NCBI GenBank assembly: GCA_031376385.1
Contig: JANMDQ010000023.1
Coordinates: forward strand, 62,001 to 126,000
Direction of reading: 5' to 3'
From: Aquisediminimonas sp031376385
GTDB taxonomy: Bacteria > Pseudomonadota > Alphaproteobacteria > Sphingomonadales > Sphingomonadaceae
DNA length: 64,000 nucleotides
In this document: positions 8,926 through 17,507 of the stretch, piece by piece
How positions within the stretch are numbered: the first letter of the stretch is position 1
Layout of the letters: each line of letters opens with the position of its first letter
Notes under the pieces: generated by a model
What the model was told of the DNA's origin: nothing
What the model saw: the letters and a program-made list of their open reading frames with translations, nothing else
Database searches by the model: none
Position numbers and translations under genes: made by a program

Positions 8926-10002
8926 TTAAAAAGGAAGCCCTTCGCCACCTTCAACCTCGGGATCATTCGCGCAGGCATCCACAATCGCGCGCCATTGTTC
9001 GGGAGAAATGACGGGAGTGTGGGCGACGCCTGCCTGTTTGCTAGCACGAAACGCCTTTTCACGCGTTGCTGACATTGGATGGCTGGAGAGATAGCCAAGC
9101 GCTGCCGATGCTTTGCCCATTTTCTTCTCCTCACCACTGAGCCGGTCAAAAAAACCGGCTGTCGCGTCTGGTGAGATGGCGGCCTTTTGCATCAGTTTAA
9201 TCGAATACTCATCCGCCGCAGCCTCTGCTTCGCGCGAAAAGCGGGAGGAGACCAGCGTGTTGAGCGCACCTGCCGCATTGGTGTTGGCGCCACCCAGAAT
9301 GACGCTCAGTCCCATTTGGCGCAGCAGCGACTGCATCACATCGCGGTTACGCACATGGCCAATTTCATGGCCAAGCACACCGGCCAATTCGTCGGCATTT
9401 TTCGCCTCTTGTAACAGACCGCGAAAAATCACGACTTTGCCACCCGGAAGGGCAACGGCATTGACCATATTGATATTGGCAATGTTGATCTCAATAGGAT
9501 CACCTTTGCTGTTCAGCCGCGCGGTCATCGCGTCGAGCGCTTTGCGGCTATCCGGCGTCTGGCAGAAACGCCCGCCCATATCGCCAACCATAGCTTCACC
9601 CAGATTGCGCTCCCACGACATGGGCACAAGCGGCGCGACCACCTCTGGTACTTTTGTCACACCAAAAATGAGCCCTGCCGATAGGACCACGAGGATGACA
9701 GAGGCCGGAACCAAGCCGACCTTATCAATAAAACCACCATAGCGTTTCGGCTTGGGCAGTTTCGAAAACAGCGCATCTGGCAGAGGGTCAGTCAGCCCAA
9801 TCTGCCATCCGGGGCGGCTGATATGGCCATAATAGGGGCCTTCACTCTTTTCCCCCCGGTAAACGAGATCAGCCCAAGCATAGCTCTCCGTCGCCAAACC
9901 GTCAGCTGCGACGTCAAATCCGCCGTCACCCATCGTCAGCGTTGCATTCCGACGAACCGCAGTTTTGCCGTCATAATGCCAAATGAAGTGGGACTCGGTC
10001 AA
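8926..10002 (-). CDS. M48-family zinc metalloprotease, membrane-anchored
   Basis: 358 residues. A short N-terminal cytoplasmic region (about 1-95) precedes one membrane segment (VGLVPASVILVVLSAGLIFG), then a peptidase domain with the zinc motif HEIGH in GVLGHEIGHVRNRD and the third ligand region EAAADEYSIKLM. M48 enzymes of this HtpX/BepA-like type clear damaged envelope proteins. The start overlaps the upstream DUF898 gene as ATGA, so the two are co-translated. The hydrolase/flavin reductase gene follows closely. Confidence 0.88.
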   Translation of the reverse strand: MTESHFIWHYDGKTAVRRNATLTMGDGGFDVAADGLATESYAWADLVYRGEKSEGPYYGHISRPGWQIGLTDPLPDALFSKLPKPKRYGGFIDKVGLVPASVILVVLSAGLIFGVTKVPEVVAPLVPMSWERNLGEAMVGDMGGRFCQTPDSRKALDAMTARLNSKGDPIEINIANINMVNAVALPGGKVVIFRGLLQEAKNADELAGVLGHEIGHVRNRDVMQSLLRQMGLSVILGGANTNAAGALNTLVSSRFSREAEAAADEYSIKLMQKAAISPDATAGFFDRLSGEEKKMGKASAALGYLSSHPMSATREKAFRASKQAGVAHTPVISPEQWRAIVDACANDPEVEGGEGLPF

Positions 10003-11210
10003 ATTGCCCCCACGTCAAAGGCATCAAGCAAGCCTTCGCCTTGGCTGAGCGGTTTGGTGTCTGACTGGTTCAGATCGGCCAAATTCACTTCGCCGCCAGC
10101 CTCCATATAGCGCATGAAAAAGGCCCAACTGCGATAGCGGATGAACGGCCCCAGCAGCATGAACGGAATGACGAACGTAATGATTGTCACCACGCCAAGC
10201 CCCGCAAAGCCAGCGCCCATTGCCATATCAGAAGGAAGTGCGTCCGCGCCGCCGCCCATCATCACAGCGCCGAGTCCGCCAAAGAGCAACGCCCCCATGA
10301 AACCTACAAAGCCCGCCAAAAGATAAAGCCCAATATTGCCAAGTACCAGCACAAGCCAGTCAGTGGACCGGGCCGTAAAGCCAAACTCCAGCCCGCCTAA
10401 GCCCAGACTGCCCACCACTTCCCGCGAATAGGCAGCGTAATAGAGGAGTGAAATGATCGGCAACGCGATGTAGAAAAACACAACAGCCAACCCACCAAGG
10501 GCAATCGCACCGCCGATATTATCGTCAACACCGCCGCCGCGCGTGAACCCCGCAACAGCGAGAATGAGGATTAGCACCGGCAAAATATAAAATAATGCGA
10601 ACCGCTTCATCAGCTTTTTCCAATCAGGATTGGCCGTGAAATGATGCGGGCCAAAACTCATCGCTTCCCACCGTTCCTTGAACAAGCTGGTCGATGCCCA
10701 AGGAATGCCCAACCCGAAAGGAATGGTGCCAGCGATGGTTTTCCACAAATAGGATGTGCCATATTTATAGCCGGGATTATCCGTACCACCGTGGATGCCA
10801 TGCCATGAAGTGCGGCTCAGACGGTATCTCAGGCCGCGGTAAATGGCGAACCCGATAAGCCAGAGGATGGCAACATAGAAGACAAGTGCGATGACCCCTG
10901 CAACCGCTGGCATGCCCTGCAGGATAGTGCCCTGCACCACCAGATTGAAGATGATGAACGGAATACCAATCGCGAAAAACGCAACGATGAACCCAATGAA
11001 CAGTTCCAACCCGGTGCCCGTCCATTCCAGCTGATCGTCGATAAACCGCGTCTGGCTCCAGAAATATTTGCGTTCCCGCGTGGTCGCCCAAAAACGGTAA
11101 ATGCCCAGCGTCACGAGCGTGAGGAGAGAATTGGTGAGCGCTATGGGCAAAAAGGCCTGCCAACTGCCATGAAATTCGAATGCCGTCCGGTCCGGCCCAC
11201 CAATACCCAT
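9999..11210 (-). CDS. DUF898 (YjgN-like) inner-membrane protein
   Basis: 403 residues with at least six hydrophobic segments. The N-terminus FEFHGSWQAFLPIALTNSLL and the WATTRERKYFW motif are typical of DUF898/YjgN, whose role is unknown. The ATG at 11210 follows AAGGGGAAG, so it is preferred over the frame opening at 11258. It is the first gene of an operon with the M48 protease, suggesting an envelope quality-control unit; that link is inference from the 4-bp overlap. Confidence 0.85.
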   Translation of the reverse strand: MGIGGPDRTAFEFHGSWQAFLPIALTNSLLTLVTLGIYRFWATTRERKYFWSQTRFIDDQLEWTGTGLELFIGFIVAFFAIGIPFIIFNLVVQGTILQGMPAVAGVIALVFYVAILWLIGFAIYRGLRYRLSRTSWHGIHGGTDNPGYKYGTSYLWKTIAGTIPFGLGIPWASTSLFKERWEAMSFGPHHFTANPDWKKLMKRFALFYILPVLILILAVAGFTRGGGVDDNIGGAIALGGLAVVFFYIALPIISLLYYAAYSREVVGSLGLGGLEFGFTARSTDWLVLVLGNIGLYLLAGFVGFMGALLFGGLGAVMMGGGADALPSDMAMGAGFAGLGVVTIITFVIPFMLLGPFIRYRSWAFFMRYMEAGGEVNLADLNQSDTKPLSQGEGLLDAFDVGAI

Positions 11211-11331
11211 AGTGCTTCCCCTTTTTATCTCAGGTGAAACTTTCACAGGTGCGGGCAAAGGTCAAGCGAAGTCGGGCGGCTATCCCTGCGATCAGGCCAG
11301 CACTAGGACGTTTTTGGAATGACAATGAGTG

Positions 11332-11697
11332 TCAGAATATCTCATGCTCTTGTGTCATGAAAATGCTTGATCCATCAAAATCGATGAAATGGCTTTCGTC
11401 TTCCAACAGCATCTTTGCCGCAGCGATGCCGTCCGTCGTGCCAAGGCCCTTCGCCATGCTGGCTTCATCGTCAAACCAGATTTCAGTGATGCCATCATAT
11501 CCCGCCGCCAGCCCACGTGACGCCCGAAAGCCTGCGTTTACATCCGGCAATATGACATGACTTTGAACGTAGCGTTTCGCGCCAACCACAGCGGCAACAG
11601 AGCGGACTTTAGGGCCATGATCCTCCAGCCAGTAACGGTGGAATTCCATTTCAGAAATATCGGCTTTGCGTTTGATACAATAAATCAGTTTGATCAT
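11332..11697 (-). CDS. EthD-domain protein
   Basis: 121 residues from the ATG at 11697. MIKLIYCIKRKADIS, then FHRYWLEDHGPKV, is the EthD ferredoxin-like-fold signature; GYDGITEIWFDDEAS follows. EthD proteins accompany oxidative degradation pathways or act as small dimeric enzymes, but no pathway genes lie beside it here, so the substrate is unknown. AGG lies about seven bases before the start. The 537 bp upstream to the GH130 gene contain no recognisable gene. Confidence 0.82.
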   Translation of the reverse strand: MIKLIYCIKRKADISEMEFHRYWLEDHGPKVRSVAAVVGAKRYVQSHVILPDVNAGFRASRGLAAGYDGITEIWFDDEASMAKGLGTTDGIAAAKMLLEDESHFIDFDGSSIFMTQEHEIF

Positions 11698-11739
11698 ATT
11701 CTGCCTATTCTGTTCACTGAGAAATCGGTCTTGTTTCAC

Positions 11740-12276
11740 TCAAGCAGCCAAACTCTATTCAAAACTGAGCTTAGATTGGCAACATGTTTGATAGCAGCTA
11801 TTTTTGTAACAGTTCATCGTTCATTTCTCCCTAACTGCACATGCGCAAACGCGCCGTCAGCTGTGATAAACCTCTGTTGAGGTGGAACTTAATTCGCAAA
11901 CGACAGTTTCCTGTTTTCATTGGCTTGTTTGGCCATCTGTCGGAGTGGGATGCAGTTCGTGTTTTTGGTGGCGCGGGTAAACGCGCCGTCGATCGGACGA
12001 ATGTTGCTGACTGCGCGAAAGCGACGAATTATGTGGTCACACTCGGCCTTACTGTGGGAGACCGAGCGATCTTGCAGCGAGTATCTAACCCGCGGCCCAA
12101 CGCACAGCTGTCGCGCCGTGCCAGTGCCGGTCAGGCTGAATATGAATTGCTTGCAGTCTGGTCGCGCAGGCATCGCGCTGACAAAGGCACAGCGCAACTT
12201 TGTTGCAACGGAGCGCATTGGGCGGCGAAGCGGCGGAAGTCGCGAAGTGAACCAAGGAAAAGAGTGCACCGACATA
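11740..12276. other. 537-bp region without a recognisable gene
   Basis: No protein I recognise is encoded on either strand, although the GH130 frame stays open upstream to 11920 by chance or decay. GGAAC at 11884-11888 is followed after 16 bp by AGTT and after 17 bp by GTTT, a weak match to the stress-sigma pattern and almost 400 bp from the next start. The promoter of the GH130-kinase pair should be in this stretch. Confidence 0.5.
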
Positions 12277-13560
12277 ATGGCTGACAGCATTACCGACTTG
12301 CCCGTCTTTCTTCGCCCAGATCCAGCGCGCGTGGTGATTAAGCCTTTCGTCCCCGCAGAAGATCCTCCGGGTTATGTCACTCAAGATAGACCCCGTGCGC
12401 AGCGGATTGCTGACCGCGTGCTTGGGTTAAGCGGTGCTGAACTTCAGTGCGAACTTGCCCGGGTCCTGGCCAGCCTGTCAGACCGTTACCGTGATGTGGA
12501 AACAATACTCATTCGCCGGTTTCGCGCAGTCAACGGGATCATCATCGGCAAATGCACAGTGACGCATGACCAAAGCCTGCTGATCGGCGCGTATTTCAGC
12601 GAAGAATATGCGTTTGAGGCGGCTGCCCTTTTCAACCCCAGCATCGCTATCCATCCCAACCAGTCAGGGGCAACGGCAGGTGCGCTGCGTTTCATCCTGT
12701 CGCTGCGCGGCGTGGGCGAAGGCCATGTCTCCTCCATCGCTTTCCGCACAGGGCTCTGGCTGCCCGACGGGAGCATCATCATTGATCCGCCCAGTCAGCG
12801 GGCCATCACCCCCAGGATTGAGCATGTTTCAGACGTGCCTGTGGTCAAGCTGTTTTGCGAAGAAAGCCACGACCTTTCTGAGATCGTGATTTTCCCCATT
12901 ACACCCAGCCAGCGCCACGGCATCGAAGATGTCAGGCTGACGCGATTTACTGGCGATGATGGCACTGTGACTTATCACGGCACCTTCACTGCGTTCAGCG
13001 GTGAAACCATCCGGCAAGAACTGCTGAGCACCACCGACTTTGCGACTTTTGAAATGCGCGCGCTGGGCGGCTCCGCGACGGCCAATAAGGGGATGGCGCT
13101 TTTCCCTCGCAAAATAGGGGGGCGTTACGCAATGCTAGGCCGTCAGGATCATGAGAATATCTGGCTGCTGACGTCAAATGATCTTTACCAGTGGGAGGGT
13201 GGCACGAAGATCATCACGCCGCGCTGGCCGTGGGAATTTGTTCAATTGGGCAACAGCGGGCCACCAATTGAAATTGACGAAGGTTGGCTGGTGCTGACCC
13301 ACGGTGTCGGCGCAGTGCGCACCTACTGCCTTGGCGCGTGTTTGCTTGCCCGGGATGATCCCACTCAACTGATCGCGCGGACAACTCAGCCGCTGCTGCG
13401 CCCAAGCCCTGAAGAACGGTTCGGCTATGTGCCCAATATTGCCTATAGCTGCGGCGCCTTAGTTCATAACCGAATGGTGCTGCTGCCTTATGCTTTGGCG
13501 GATAGCTTTACGACCTTTGCAACCATTTCCCTTGATAAATTGCTGGCAGAAATGTCATGA
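12277..13560 (+). CDS. GH130-family glycosidase/phosphorylase (paralogue 1)
   Basis: 427 residues from the ATG at 12277, exactly the length of the paralogue at 34849, which supports this start over the frame opening at 11920. An N-terminal helical domain (about 1-130, beginning RPDPARVVIKPF) is followed by a five-bladed propeller with GH130 features: IEDVRLTRFTGDDG, NKGMALFPRKIGGRYAMLGR, WEFVQLGNSGPPIE, GWLVLTHGVG and YVPNIAYSCGALV. GH130 enzymes phosphorolyse or hydrolyse beta-mannosides; the substrate here is not known. It overlaps the kinase gene as ATGA, so its product may be a sugar phosphate processed by that kinase. Confidence 0.82.
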   Translation: MADSITDLPVFLRPDPARVVIKPFVPAEDPPGYVTQDRPRAQRIADRVLGLSGAELQCELARVLASLSDRYRDVETILIRRFRAVNGIIIGKCTVTHDQSLLIGAYFSEEYAFEAAALFNPSIAIHPNQSGATAGALRFILSLRGVGEGHVSSIAFRTGLWLPDGSIIIDPPSQRAITPRIEHVSDVPVVKLFCEESHDLSEIVIFPITPSQRHGIEDVRLTRFTGDDGTVTYHGTFTAFSGETIRQELLSTTDFATFEMRALGGSATANKGMALFPRKIGGRYAMLGRQDHENIWLLTSNDLYQWEGGTKIITPRWPWEFVQLGNSGPPIEIDEGWLVLTHGVGAVRTYCLGACLLARDDPTQLIARTTQPLLRPSPEERFGYVPNIAYSCGALVHNRMVLLPYALADSFTTFATISLDKLLAEMS

Positions 13561-14498
13561 AGCCCATCGTCACCCTCACCCTGAATCCAACGATTGATGG
13601 CTCTGCGTCAGCTGATGTCATTGCCCCCATCCGTAAAATCCGCACCAGCGATGAACGCTATCACCCCGGTGGCGGCGGCATCAATGTGGCGCGGGTGGTG
13701 CAAGAATTGGGGGGCGATGCCCTTGCCCTTTACCTTGCTGGCGGAGTTACCGGGGCCATCGTAGACGATCTTTTGGGGCGTGCTGGGGTGAAATGCCGCC
13801 GCATCCCAATCGCTGGATATACGCGGATTGCCCACACGGTATTTGAAAAATCGACTGGCCAGGAATATCGTTTCGTCCCCGAAGGACCAGTGGTGACGGA
13901 CGAAGAATGGCAGGCGTGCCTGACTGAACTTGCCACATTTGATTTTGATTTTGTTGTTGTCAGCGGAAGCCTGCCGCGCGGCCTTGCTGAGGATGCCTAT
14001 ATCCGCGTCGTCGAAATTGCGGCTGCAAAAGGCGCGCGGGTGGTGCTTGATACATCCGGCGCGGCACTTACGGCGACCTTGGGCACAGGCGTTTTCCTGA
14101 TCAAGCCCAACCGCCGGGAACTGGAGGAGCTGGTTGGTCGCCCGCTGCCCAACATAGTGCAGCAGATTGTCGCTGCCCGGTCCCTGATTGCGGCCAAGTC
14201 CGCTGAAATTGTGGCGATTACACTGGGCGGAGACGGCGCGCTTATCGTGAGCGATAGCGAAGCTTGGCGCGCGGCAGCCCCACCTGTAACGGCACGCAGC
14301 GCCGTCGGCGCAGGCGACAGTTTCGTGGGCGCAGTCACGCTCGCCCTGGCACAAGGACGCTCGTTAGATGCTGTGCTGGCCTACGGTGTTGCCGCAGGAA
14401 CCGCCGCTGTCCTGTCGCCGGGTGCTGAGCTGAGCCAAGCCTGCGATGTTCAGCGCCTTAATACCGAACTGCTGAAGGACATCCAAAAGATCGACTAA
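13557..14498 (+). CDS. pfkB: PfkB-type hexose-phosphate kinase (6-phosphofructokinase II-like)
   Basis: 313 residues of the ribokinase superfamily. TLTLNPTIDGSA at the start, GGGGINVARVVQELGG and the C-terminal AVGAGDSFVGA with the catalytic Asp are all present; EYRFVPEGP and VSGSLPRG resemble E. coli PfkB closely. It should phosphorylate fructose-6-phosphate or a related sugar phosphate. It starts inside the GH130 stop codon (ATGA), so the two form a coupled pair. Tagatose-6-phosphate or 1-phosphofructokinase activity is the main alternative. Confidence 0.88.
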   Translation: MKPIVTLTLNPTIDGSASADVIAPIRKIRTSDERYHPGGGGINVARVVQELGGDALALYLAGGVTGAIVDDLLGRAGVKCRRIPIAGYTRIAHTVFEKSTGQEYRFVPEGPVVTDEEWQACLTELATFDFDFVVVSGSLPRGLAEDAYIRVVEIAAAKGARVVLDTSGAALTATLGTGVFLIKPNRRELEELVGRPLPNIVQQIVAARSLIAAKSAEIVAITLGGDGALIVSDSEAWRAAAPPVTARSAVGAGDSFVGAVTLALAQGRSLDAVLAYGVAAGTAAVLSPGAELSQACDVQRLNTELLKDIQKID

Positions 14499-14517
14499 GC
14501 CTCTTCACGATAGGTCG

Positions 14518-14862
14518 TTAAAGTCTGTGATGGAGCCGGTCAGCATCTTTGGCGCATTCGATACAGAGCGCCGCTGTTGGCATTGCCTCTAGACGATCAG
14601 CAGCGATATTAAGCCCGCAATTGGTGCAGATGCCGTACGTCCCGTTCTCAATGCGTGCCAAGCTGGCCTTGATCGCATTGATTTCGGCCAGTCCCGCTTC
14701 GTCGAGCGCTTCAAGCTGCTCATCATCCTCATCCAACACGGCTTGTTCATAAAGGTCCGCGTCCTCGGGCGCGCAGATGTCGCTTTCGATTTGCTTCACG
14801 CGGTTCTGCACTTCATACAAGCGAGCAGTAAGGCTGCGCGTTAGATATTCATATTTGGACAT
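14518..14862 (-). CDS. TraR/DksA-type zinc-finger protein
   Basis: 114 residues. An acidic helical hairpin region (about 1-70) leads to NGTYGICTNCGLNIAADRLE and ALCIECA, giving a C-x2-C...C-x2-C zinc finger. DksA relatives bind the RNA polymerase secondary channel; short members like this one are often stress-linked. It follows the DUF465 gene by 17 bp and is probably transcribed from the stress promoter at 15154-15178. It converges with the kinase gene, with no terminator seen in the 19-bp gap. Confidence 0.85.
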   Translation of the reverse strand: MSKYEYLTRSLTARLYEVQNRVKQIESDICAPEDADLYEQAVLDEDDEQLEALDEAGLAEINAIKASLARIENGTYGICTNCGLNIAADRLEAMPTAALCIECAKDADRLHHRL

Positions 14863-14879
14863 GATGGTTCCTCAAAAAC

Positions 14880-15128
14880 TCAGGCGGTTTTGGCGCGGTC
14901 AATCATCGCGGAAACTTCATCCAACATCACAAGGCGTCGTTTCTTGCACTCCTCAAGCCGGTCATCCGATGACGCCTCAATTCCGCTTTCGATCCGCTGA
15001 ATATCTTTATTGAGCGCATGGTAATCGTCAGCCAGCTTCGGAAACCGCTTGTCTGTGAGCTTGAGACCGTGCAAAATTTCATTGTCAGCGGGAAACTCGG
15101 CGTGAAGGTCGTGAAGAAAATGGCTCAT
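14880..15128 (-). CDS. DUF465 (YdcH-like) small protein
   Basis: 82 residues, mostly helical. HDLHAEFPADNEILHGLKL and FPKLADDYHALNKDIQRIE match the YdcH/DUF465 family of short coiled-coil proteins of unknown function. AGGAG precedes the ATG. A perfect stress-sigma motif lies just upstream on the same strand (GGAAC at 15178-15174, CGTT at 15157-15154), placing the start codon about 26 bp below the -10. It leads the pair with the DksA-like gene. Confidence 0.85.
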   Translation of the reverse strand: MSHFLHDLHAEFPADNEILHGLKLTDKRFPKLADDYHALNKDIQRIESGIEASSDDRLEECKKRRLVMLDEVSAMIDRAKTA

Positions 15129-15153
15129 ATGTGCTCCTATGGTGCGTTGTGAA

Positions 15154-15178
15154 AACGACCATCACCCCAAAAAGTTCC
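15154..15178 (-). promoter_or_regulatory. EcfG-type stress promoter for DUF465/dksA-like genes
   Basis: Reading the minus strand, GGAAC (15178-15174), 16-bp spacer, CGTT (15157-15154): a perfect match to the alphaproteobacterial EcfG consensus. It lies about 26 bp above the start at 15128. A second, divergent site begins 35 bp away at 15213. Confidence 0.75.
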
Positions 15179-15212
15179 GCGCACCATTTGGCGCAAACAG
15201 AACCATCCAAAT

Positions 15213-15237
15213 GGAACCAAAGGAGGCGTGACTGGTT
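15213..15237 (+). promoter_or_regulatory. EcfG-type stress promoter for csbD-sodB-glsB-lipoprotein
   Basis: GGAAC (15213-15217), 16-bp spacer, GGTT (15234-15237). The predicted transcript starts near 15243, about 40 bases before the csbD ATG at 15285, and can run through four closely spaced genes to the terminator at 16853. Confidence 0.75.
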
Positions 15238-15284
15238 TGTCTGTTACCCTTGAGCATATCGCCAAGGATTTCAGGAGAATAGCG

Positions 15285-15467
15285 ATGGGCGAATTCATCG
15301 ACAAAGCCAAAGGTGCTGCGAACGAAGCTATGGGCAAGGCCAAAGTTGCAGTAGGGAAATCAACTGACAGCCCTGAATTAATCGCCAAGGGCACTGCCCA
15401 GCAGATCAAAGGCAAGGCTCAAAACGCGATGGGCGACGTCAAAGGGGCGACGGGCGACAAATTCTAG
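15285..15467 (+). CDS. CsbD-family stress protein
   Basis: 60 residues: MGEFIDKAKGAANEAMGKAK and a second similar half containing KGTAQQIKGKAQNAMG, the repeated Lys/Ala/Gly pattern of CsbD. AGGAGA precedes the ATG at 15285, which also lies downstream of the predicted stress promoter; the longer frame from 15228 would start upstream of the transcript and is rejected. CsbD proteins are abundant under general stress in many bacteria, with unknown biochemical role. sodB follows after 40 bp. Confidence 0.9.
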   Translation: MGEFIDKAKGAANEAMGKAKVAVGKSTDSPELIAKGTAQQIKGKAQNAMGDVKGATGDKF

Positions 15468-15507
15468 CCCCAGCACGTTCCCAACCTCTGCATAGGAGCA
15501 GACTCAC

Positions 15508-16188
15508 ATGTTCACTCTTCCTAAACTCCCCTATGCAGAGGATGCTCTTGCCCCGCATATCTCTGCGCAGACGATGAAATTGCATCACGGCAAGCATCAT
15601 AAAGCTTATGTTGATAAGCTGAATGAATTGCTGACGGACGACGCCATGGCGGATTTGCCATTGGAGCAAGTCATTCACCAATCCCACGGGCTGGCTGCGC
15701 GCCAAACAATTTTTAACAATGCGGCGCAGGCCTGGAACCATGATTTCTTTTGGAAATCCATGACGCCAGAGGGCGGTGGCGCGCCCGCTGGCGACCTTAA
15801 AGTCATGATCGAAAAAGATATTGGCGACGCGAAGGCATTTGCGAAGGCATTTGGGGAGGCTGCCGCCGCGCATTTCGGCTCAGGCTGGGTTTGGCTGGTC
15901 GTTACGGAAGGCGTGGTTGGCATCGTGACCACTCATGATGCTGATTTGCCGCCCGTACACGGCCGCACTGCGCTTTTCTGCTGCGATCTGTGGGAACATG
16001 CCTATTATCTTGATTATCAGAATAAACGGCCCGACTTTGTGAAGGCTTTTTTAGATCATCTGGTCAATTGGGATTTTGCCAATGCCAATCTTTCAGCTGC
16101 AGCGCACGCGATGAACGAAGATGGCGGCCAAATCGCGGAACCAAATGCGGTGCCATTCGTTATCCACCAGCATGATAGCAGGAGCTAG
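15508..16188 (+). CDS. sodB: iron/manganese superoxide dismutase
   Basis: 226 residues. The metal ligands are visible: His in LHHGKHHKAYV, His in AWNHDFFWKSM, and Asp and His in FCCDLWEHAYYLDY. Gly-Gly-Gly in MTPEGGGAPAG and FGSGWVWLV suggest the Fe type. The C-terminus extends about 20 residues beyond typical SodB. It converts superoxide to hydrogen peroxide and oxygen in the cytoplasm. Its position after csbD and before glsB, all under one predicted stress promoter, suggests that SodB is part of the general stress response here. Confidence 0.95.
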   Translation: MFTLPKLPYAEDALAPHISAQTMKLHHGKHHKAYVDKLNELLTDDAMADLPLEQVIHQSHGLAARQTIFNNAAQAWNHDFFWKSMTPEGGGAPAGDLKVMIEKDIGDAKAFAKAFGEAAAAHFGSGWVWLVVTEGVVGIVTTHDADLPPVHGRTALFCCDLWEHAYYLDYQNKRPDFVKAFLDHLVNWDFANANLSAAAHAMNEDGGQIAEPNAVPFVIHQHDSRS

Positions 16189-16191
16189 ATC

Positions 16192-16461
16192 ATGAACATC
16201 ATCATCACATTGATCGTAGGCGGCATCCTTGGATGGCTCGCATCTCTGGTAATGCGCACGGACGGACAGCAAGGCTTGTTCCTGAACATTGTCGTTGGAA
16301 TCGCCGGCGCTATGCTCGCTGGTCTTCTGATTACACCGTTTATCGGCGGAGCCCCGATCACTTCAGGCGCGTTCGACATAAAATCTCTGTTCGTGTCGTT
16401 CTTGGGGGCTGTCGTTCTGCTGGCGATTGTCAATTTAATCCGTCGCGGATCAGTGCGTTAA
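16192..16461 (+). CDS. GlsB/YeaQ/YmgE-type membrane protein (copy 1)
   Basis: 89 residues, three hydrophobic segments with glycine-rich turns (IVGGILGWLASLVMRTDG), the transglycosylase-associated family. The function is unknown; relatives respond to stress. It starts 3 bp after the sodB stop. It is nearly identical in sequence and exactly equal in length to the gene at 47603, and each copy is followed by a 111-residue lipoprotein gene. Confidence 0.88.
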   Translation: MNIIITLIVGGILGWLASLVMRTDGQQGLFLNIVVGIAGAMLAGLLITPFIGGAPITSGAFDIKSLFVSFLGAVVLLAIVNLIRRGSVR

Positions 16462-16487
16462 TCGATTTGATTTTTGGAGAAGATGGC

Positions 16488-16823
16488 ATGACATATTTGA
16501 AAAAGCGCGTTCTGATCACTTCCGCTGTTCTGGCCATAGGCCTGGCCGCAGCGGGCTGTGACCGAGCGACAGAAACAGCGGCCGATAATGCAGGCGACGC
16601 CATTGAGAATACTGCTGACGCTGTGATTAATCAGGGCGAAAATATTGCCGAGGACATCGGACGCAAAGCAGAGGCGCTCGACAATAAGATCGACAATGCT
16701 GCCGCCAACGCATCTGCCAATATGAAGAATGAAGCAGAGGACGCTCGCGCCAAAGCAAACGCAGTCGGCAACGAAATTGATCGCCGCGCCGACGCCGTTG
16801 AGAATGCCGCTAAGGGCAAATAA
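16488..16823 (+). CDS. helical lipoprotein, copy 1 of a duplicated module
   Basis: 111 residues from the ATG at 16488, with GGAGAAGA upstream. A signal sequence ends at LAAAGC (lipobox). The mature part is a long Ala/Asp/Glu/Asn helix with repeated ADNAGDAIENTADAV-like units, similar to LEA-like or entericidin-type stress lipoproteins. The upstream frame to 16233 overlaps glsB and is rejected. It is the last gene before the terminator at 16853. The paralogue at 47916 has the same length. Confidence 0.8.
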   Translation: MTYLKKRVLITSAVLAIGLAAAGCDRATETAADNAGDAIENTADAVINQGENIAEDIGRKAEALDNKIDNAAANASANMKNEAEDARAKANAVGNEIDRRADAVENAAKGK

Positions 16824-16852
16824 CCCCTTTGTTCACCAACAAAATCTCTTCT

Positions 16853-16883
16853 GGGCTGCTTCGTGAGAAGCGGCCCTTTTTTT
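16853..16883 (+). terminator. rho-independent terminator after the csbD-sodB operon
   Basis: GGGCTGCTTC (16853-16862), loop GTGA, GAAGCGGCCC (16867-16876), then seven T. The 10-bp stem has one G-T pair. Confidence 0.85.
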
Positions 16884-16970
16884 GGCGCCTTTGTTGAAAT
16901 TGTTTGAAACACTCGGGCCCGAAGGGCTGTTTCGCGCGTTATCCCTTGTCCTAATGAAGGAGCATGAAAC

Positions 16971-17483
16971 ATGCGCAAACTGATACTTACAGCATTACTG
17001 GCCGCGATCTCAATCCCTGCGATCCCAGCCAGCGCGCAGCAGAGTGATTATGACCGACAGCGGGCGGAACAGCGCCGCGATGACCGACAAGCAGATCGCC
17101 GAGCGGACAAACGCGAAGACCGCCAGCGGCGGAACTACCGCCAGCAACGCCGTGCCGCGTGGCAGGACTATAATCGCTACGATTATGACCGCTACGACCG
17201 TCGCTATGGCAGTTACCAAGCCGACCGATACTACCGCGATGGCCGCTATTATCAGCAACGCCGCCTGAATAATTCAGACCGGATCTATCGTGGATCGAAC
17301 GGTCGTTATTATTGCCGCCGCAACGATGGAACCACAGGTCTGATCATCGGTGCGATCGGTGGTGGCCTCCTTGGCCGCGCCATAGCCCCTAATGGATCTA
17401 ACACGCTTGGGACCATCCTTGGCGGCGCTGGCGGCGCTCTGATTGGCCGCTCCATCGGCCGCGACGGCGTTCGTTGCAGATAA
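16971..17483 (+). CDS. exported Arg/Tyr/Asp-rich glycine-zipper protein
   Basis: 170 residues. A signal peptide ends at ASAQQ. The middle (about 25-110) is extremely rich in Arg, Asp, Tyr and Gln (RADKREDRQRRNYRQQRR; YDRYDRRYGSYQADRYYRDG). The C-terminal 50 residues hold two glycine zippers (GLIIGAIGGGLLG and GTILGGAGGALIG) of the 2TM type seen in outer-membrane lipoproteins. An envelope location is likely; the function is unknown. GAAGGAG precedes the ATG. Confidence 0.75.
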   Translation: MRKLILTALLAAISIPAIPASAQQSDYDRQRAEQRRDDRQADRRADKREDRQRRNYRQQRRAAWQDYNRYDYDRYDRRYGSYQADRYYRDGRYYQQRRLNNSDRIYRGSNGRYYCRRNDGTTGLIIGAIGGGLLGRAIAPNGSNTLGTILGGAGGALIGRSIGRDGVRCR

Positions 17484-17507
17484 TTTCAACCTGAAAGGAC
17501 AAAGACA

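Noticed and set aside
11884..11908. GGAAC-N17-GTTT as a stress promoter for the GH130-kinase pair
   Set aside because: The -10 is off consensus at the standard N16 spacing and the site is nearly 400 bp from the start codon.
11920..12276. N-terminal extension of GH130 paralogue 1
   Set aside because: The paralogue at 34849 is exactly 427 residues without such an extension, and the extra sequence is Cys/Arg-rich and unlike a domain.
13608..14354. 248-residue minus-strand frame opposite the PfkB gene
   Set aside because: Antisense to a kinase with all catalytic motifs; no independent support.
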